A DNA stretch of 12,629 nt from Hamiltosporidium magnivora (Eukaryota > Microsporidia > Dubosqiidae). The position numbers and the translations under genes are program-made. Shown piece after piece: positions 7,929 through 12,629 of this stretch (position 1 is the stretch's first letter; every line of letters starts with the position of its first letter). The notes under the pieces are model-generated. The model made no database searches, had not been told where the DNA came from, and saw only the letters and a program-made list of their open reading frames with translations. The stretch spans positions 1 through 12,629 of the forward strand of contig PITI01000426.1 in the NCBI GenBank assembly GCA_004325065.1, written 5' to 3'.

Positions 7929-10900
7929 ATAGGTTTGTAAAGAAATTGCAAATTGTTCAAAGTGCGTTATTAAATTTAAACTATTTACCTCGATTTAAAT
8001 ACAATTATATTAGATTTTATATGACAAATTTTGTTGGTTAAATATAAGAATAAAATAAACATAAAAATTTATGTAGAAAATATACCTTCTGTTTGATTTA
8101 TATTAAGCCTGGTATTTTTTTAACCATTATTCGCTTTATTAAGATTTGATTCCGCTTTATATACAATCGGAAATTATTATAAAAAAACACATAAAATTAA
8201 AACACAATATACTTAGTTTAAAATTCTGAAATATTCTTGGATACAAGAACTTGATTTCTAACATCTATGTCGCGCAAAAAACCATTATAAAATTTTTAAT
8301 AGGTAAGCATAATGTGTTTGTATTAATCATAAGGAATCTTTCTTAGCATATAGAATCTGCACAATTTAATAAGTCTATATTGTTTGTTGTTTGGAATTAC
8401 TAGCCTAGTTGCACAAACGTGTAGCAAAAAATTTTTATACTTTTACTTGATGATTTCCTTAGACTCCAATGAAATAAATTAAAAACGAAAATAAATTTCT
8501 TTACAAAAAACCATTATTGTTATAGATTTCTGATTTTTATATGCAGCATGAAATAGATGAATAAAATATATATGAAAGGAGCATTTGCTTGATATATCAC
8601 ACTCCAAAATACTTTTTGAGTAGTGGTTTCTTATGTATTGATAACTAATTGATATATAAATAAAAGGTTTTGTAATTACAAGAAAAATTTTTGATTTGTG
8701 CTATCTTATGTATATAGTACATTTTACTTTTCAAATACTTGTTAAGATTTAAAAAATGAAACTGAGAAATCTTATGTAATATCTTTGTTCGTTAGTATTT
8801 TGCGGAGGGAATCGACATCTATACCATTATAAAATAATAATTTTTTAAAAACGGAAATAAAGTTATTTTTATACAAAAAAATATATAATCAATCAAAAAT
8901 CATAGAATTCATACTATAAAATATTTATTAAATGCTGGTTTTTCTAAATTTTAATCTAAATTATATTTAAACATTTTTAAATATGTTATGTAGTTAATAG
9001 ATTTCACTTATTTATTAATATTATAGAATAGTAATTTCAAATTTGTCAACCATAAATAGTATAAACTGTTTTGTTTAATGCGTTTTTTCTTTGTCGAAAG
9101 GAAAAGGCTTTTTCATTTGGGTTTCTCTGAATATTGAAAAACAAAGTAATATTTTTAAATATATCTGATAAGCATCTTATACGTATTAAAACAATATCTT
9201 TTATAATTTTCAGGGTTAACACAAAATATGCACGCTTTATAAAATCCTTTATACCCTTAAGTTATCGCTAGAGGGCTGACTTTATAGATTAAATATTATG
9301 CTACGGAAATTTAAACGTATTTAGATTATTAAAAGCTTGCAAGTCTAAAAAAATCATTTTATTCGAGCATTAATGAATTTGCTTATTTTTAAAGTTTAAA
9401 TATTCTCAGCTTTTAGGTATTTTTATTGTACTATTACAATTTATTAAAATTATGATATTTGCAAAGTTTTAGTTTATATGATATGGTCTTATTCTATTAC
9501 TTCTGTGAAATAACTTTATATGCTTAGGTAATGTATTATTTCTTCTATATCGCTTCTCCTTGTCTTTTTAAAGTATTAATGTTAGATCTTTGAAACTTAG
9601 TTGTTGATATGCTGCAAAATTAGAAATCGATAAACTTCAAAAAAGCTTACGCTTCATAAGGCACAAAAGGTATTTTTTTATATACGCAATTATATAATTT
9701 TTGATTTACCAATAATTTTTTTGTAACTTTTTTACATTTCTCTTATAATCATTTGCACGAACTTTTAAGACATTTTTTTTATTAATTGACGAATATTTTT
9801 AAGTATTACAGATCTTAAGTAATTCTTTCAAGATTTATGCCTTTACAAAAAAATATAGTTAAAATGGATACTGATACGCTCGTGATCTGAAATATAGGTT
9901 TCTCTAAAATAATGATACAAATATGTTTAAATTTATGTTTTTAAGCTTTTATAATGCCTGATAAAAACAAGACATATGTTTTATGGATTTTTACTAATAG
10001 AATAAGTAAATATGTACAATCTTTTCATTCAAAATCGCATTAAAACGAAAATTTGGGTTGCTTAAACCAATCTTTTTAAACTTTTTCAGTACTATTCAAA
10101 AAACTCATTTTGTAGAATACTAAAAAATTTTTCTAATTGTTATATTTGAATCGGTTTGTTGAAAATAGATTTCGAAGCATTTAATATATCATCGAGATTT
10201 TTTGATAATTATATTCTCTGTGTGATCTATCATAAGAAACAAAGTATATAATGTATTCAAATATATTTTATATAAAAAAGCAGTTTTATATACTTAAAGT
10301 GAATATATTGGGTTACGGTATTTTATTGTATTTTGATTTATAGAATTTCTGTATATTTAGAAAATTTTCAGACTTATTTCGTTCTGTTACAAAACCAATT
10401 GTAAATAAAAAGGCTTAGATAATATATCATTACTTACTTAAGATTGTTCTGCTTCTCCTGCAAAGGAAAGCGTTTACTAAATCGAAAAAAAAGGCTTTTT
10501 TTCCATTAAGGGGAGCAAAATGGAACATATATCGGGTTATTATAATTTTAATAATTTGAGCATGAGTAAAGATTATAAACTTTTTACATGCTTTTTTTGT
10601 AATCTGGTATAATGGTTTATCTTAAAATATATTTAGTTATGATACAAATCTAGTTTAATATCGAAAATTTTTTTGTGAATCTAATCGGAAATATTATTCT
10701 GTATTTTGCATTCATTTTAAGAACATGGCTACGTTTGAATGCTTTGATTAAGATTGAAAAAAATAGCTATTTAAAGAATATAAAAGCTATTTATTTTGTA
10801 ATTCGAATACCTATTCGGAATATATTTCGTTTTTTCTACTCTTATTATTTATTTGAAAGTTTTTTTTGGATAAAAATAGGATATGGTGTATTTGGGGCAT

Positions 10901-11889
10901 TCTAGATTCGTGTTTCAAAAGTCTTTTATTGATTCCATAAACATTTAATGAAGAAACTCGTTGCTCTGATAAGAGGTAATAAATGTCATACAAATAAATT
11001 CATATATATCACATCATACATATTTATTATAATATTTTTATGGCTTAATTGTGAATTTATGCTAATATTCCTAATTTTCTGCCTATATCTTAAAAAAAAT
11101 ATTCATTGTAATGTTATTCAGGTAAATATGTTGACTTTAATTTTATAAATATAGAAAATTTTTAAACTAAACTGAAAGTCTTTGTTTTTGATTTGCGCTT
11201 AAAGTTTATACATAAAAAGTTTTCTAAATAGGCTAGTTATTTGATAAAAATTTATTTAATTTATGTTTTGAATTGGGTATTTTGATTATTGTATTTTGGT
11301 ATGCATCTGCAGTAAAGAATTAAATATCACTAAATTATACTTTTTTTTTGTACGTTTAAAACAAAGACCATAAATATAGTATATAGAAAATTTGCACTTC
11401 AATCATTTTTTGCAAATTAAAACAAAACCAGTTTACAAAATATTATTATATTTTCTAAGAATGATTAGTTTACAATATAAATCTCCATAGTATTTAGCGT
11501 TTGATCAACGGGTAGGACTTATATTTTTGTCAACATTCTGATCTTATTGATTTACGAATTGGAATTCGCTTTATCTGAAAAATTAAAAGGTCGAGATTTT
11601 ATATTAGATTTTTCAATTAGTTTTGACACATTTTTAAAAGACGCATTTATCTTGGAATTATTCAAAAAATACTTAGATGATGACTGATTTCGAGCGTTTT
11701 AACTAAATTAAAACAAGTAATTCAAATATTTAGAGGTTTTAGTAATTTTTTTAAACCGTCTTTAAAAATAGAAAAAAATAGCTAGTTTTAATTCTTATGC
11801 ATTGCGACGAATATTACTTATTCTTTCATACAGTAAGAAGAAAATAAGTTTTAGAAAAACATTTCAAGGCAAAACTTTACAAATTTTTC
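7929..11889. other. AT-rich non-coding stretch
   Basis: No gene is supported in this 4 kb. Two overlapping or neighbouring + strand frames near 10675-10905 and 10948-11148 and a minus-strand frame at 10811-10993 are 60-76 codons. The first lacks any ATG (its only start-like codon is GTG). The second starts with an ATG at 10948 and encodes mostly hydrophobic residues, which T-rich DNA gives by default. An A7-GGC-T7 hairpin lies at 10486-10502. I found no tRNA, rRNA or transposon termini. Confidence 0.65.
10486..10502. repeat. A7-GGC-T7 inverted repeat
   Basis: Seven A, the loop GGC, then seven T, giving a simple A:T stem. It is one of several places where AAGGCTT occurs on the + strand. Such a stem is weak and may be only a by-product of long A and T runs. 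Confidence 0.4.
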
Positions 11890-11922
11890 TTTATTAACAA
11901 TATATTTATTAACAATATATTT
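11890..11922 (+). repeat. Perfect 15-bp tandem duplication (2.2 copies)
   Basis: The unit ATTAACAATATATTT occupies 11893-11907 and is repeated without change at 11908-11922, with TTT before the first copy extending the periodicity to 33 bp. Identity of the copies suggests a recent replication-slippage duplication. It is followed by GTTTTCAG, which resembles a splice acceptor by sequence only. Confidence 0.8.
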
Positions 11923-12629
11923 GTTTTCAGAATCAAGCTGTAAGCATTACTTATCGAAATTGATAGTTTTATATTTTATTCGATATATTACAAATTGTAA
12001 AATAAATAAAATTCCATGTCTTTTCTATCTAAAAACATATTTGCAATTATTTATAAATGCAATTGCTCACAAATAAATTTTACTCCTACTAAAAAATATG
12101 CCAAACTTTGTTACTTAGTCAGATATAGGACATAGAAAAATATCAGGCTTTTGAGCTATTAGTTCATATATAAAGAATTTTATTTTGGAATTTTTATTAT
12201 CTCAGTACACTATTTTTTTTTTCAATCTTATTTTCTAATTTTTGGCATACTTAGCCTGTTGTATGAAAACAATTTCCACAATTCTAAAAATGACTGGCTA
12301 AAAAGATATGTTTAAAATTTTGGAGTAAATTTCAATTTTTTAAAAACCAATTTCTGAAGGAGATTTTTACCGCATTTCATATTCAGTGGTTGAACTGAGG
12401 AAAATGAAATGTTTTCTTTATTTGAACGTTTAATGTTCTACGCAATTAAGATTAAAATTTACGCTTACAATTATATTTTTGAATGTCTTTTACTTTAAAT
12501 TAAAACGTAATTTGTTTTTTATACTAGATAAGTTACTGATAGTGAATTTATAGTTATATTTAAGTGCGGTTTGCCTATTGCCTTTTGTTTAAAACTTCTA
12601 AATCTATGTTACTGTATTAAACCAATCGC
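11923..12629. other. AT-rich non-coding stretch
   Basis: No gene, RNA or element is visible up to the window end. Composition is as in the preceding part, with T and A runs and no open frame of note. Whether a gene begins beyond the window cannot be told. Confidence 0.65.

Noticed and set aside
8261..8850. Possible diverged duplicate: ACATCTAT followed by ACCATTATAAAAT near 8262-8293 and near 8816-8834
   Set aside because: Only the two short words agree, with a 12-base difference in spacing, and the surrounding sequence does not align. Shared 13-mers are common by chance here.
10675..10905. 76-codon + strand open frame with membrane-like stretches
   Set aside because: It has no in-frame ATG, only a GTG, which is unlikely to start translation in a eukaryote. 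Hydrophobicity is explained by T-rich codons.
10948..11148. 66-codon + strand frame starting with ATG, basic start then hydrophobic middle, resembling a small membrane protein
   Set aside because: Length is within chance expectation, composition equals the background, and the family is unrecognised. Nothing nearby supports a gene.

Overview
This is an extremely AT-rich window (most 60-base lines I counted are about 20-25% G+C) with no protein-coding gene, rRNA or tRNA that I can support. The longest open stretches on either strand are 60-77 codons. That is about what chance gives in 12.6 kb of this composition, because T/A-rich codons are common in random AT-rich sequence and seven frames of this size are expected. 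None of the translations resembles a family I recognise. One of them (10675-10905) has no ATG at all.

The one well-supported feature is a short non-LTR retrotransposon-type insertion at about 4158-4394, lying on the minus strand. It is about 49% G+C in surroundings near 22-25%. It has a (TGAA)n-type 3' tail and blocks reminiscent of the 5' and 3' ends of RTE-like elements and their SINE derivatives. Imperfect target-site duplications built on ATGTCTTTG(G)AAA flank it. The element type, the lack of genes over more than 12 kb and the absence of bacterial-style operons point to a eukaryotic nuclear genome. An invertebrate animal with an AT-rich genome is my best guess. A gene-sparse AT-rich protist or microsporidian-like parasite is not excluded. 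The species cannot be named from the sequence.

Layout: 1-2640 is AT-rich non-coding DNA with one mildly G+C-richer patch at 301-520. At 2641-3000 there is a 36% G+C island whose + strand frame is interrupted only by TAA within the island; it may be a decayed coding segment or old transposon remnant, but this is weak. The stretch 3001-4141 is plain AT-rich DNA. The retroposed element and its duplications occupy 4142-4409, followed about 40 bp later by a perfect 10-bp inverted repeat at 4446-4467. From 4468 to the end the DNA is AT-rich and non-coding, with a few small structured spots: three TAAACG words spaced exactly 18 bp apart near 7887-7928, an A7-GGC-T7 hairpin at 10486-10502, and a perfect 15-bp tandem duplication at 11890-11922.

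The window therefore reads as intergenic or intronic DNA of a eukaryote carrying one recognisable retroposon. I found no convincing new multi-gene system in it.
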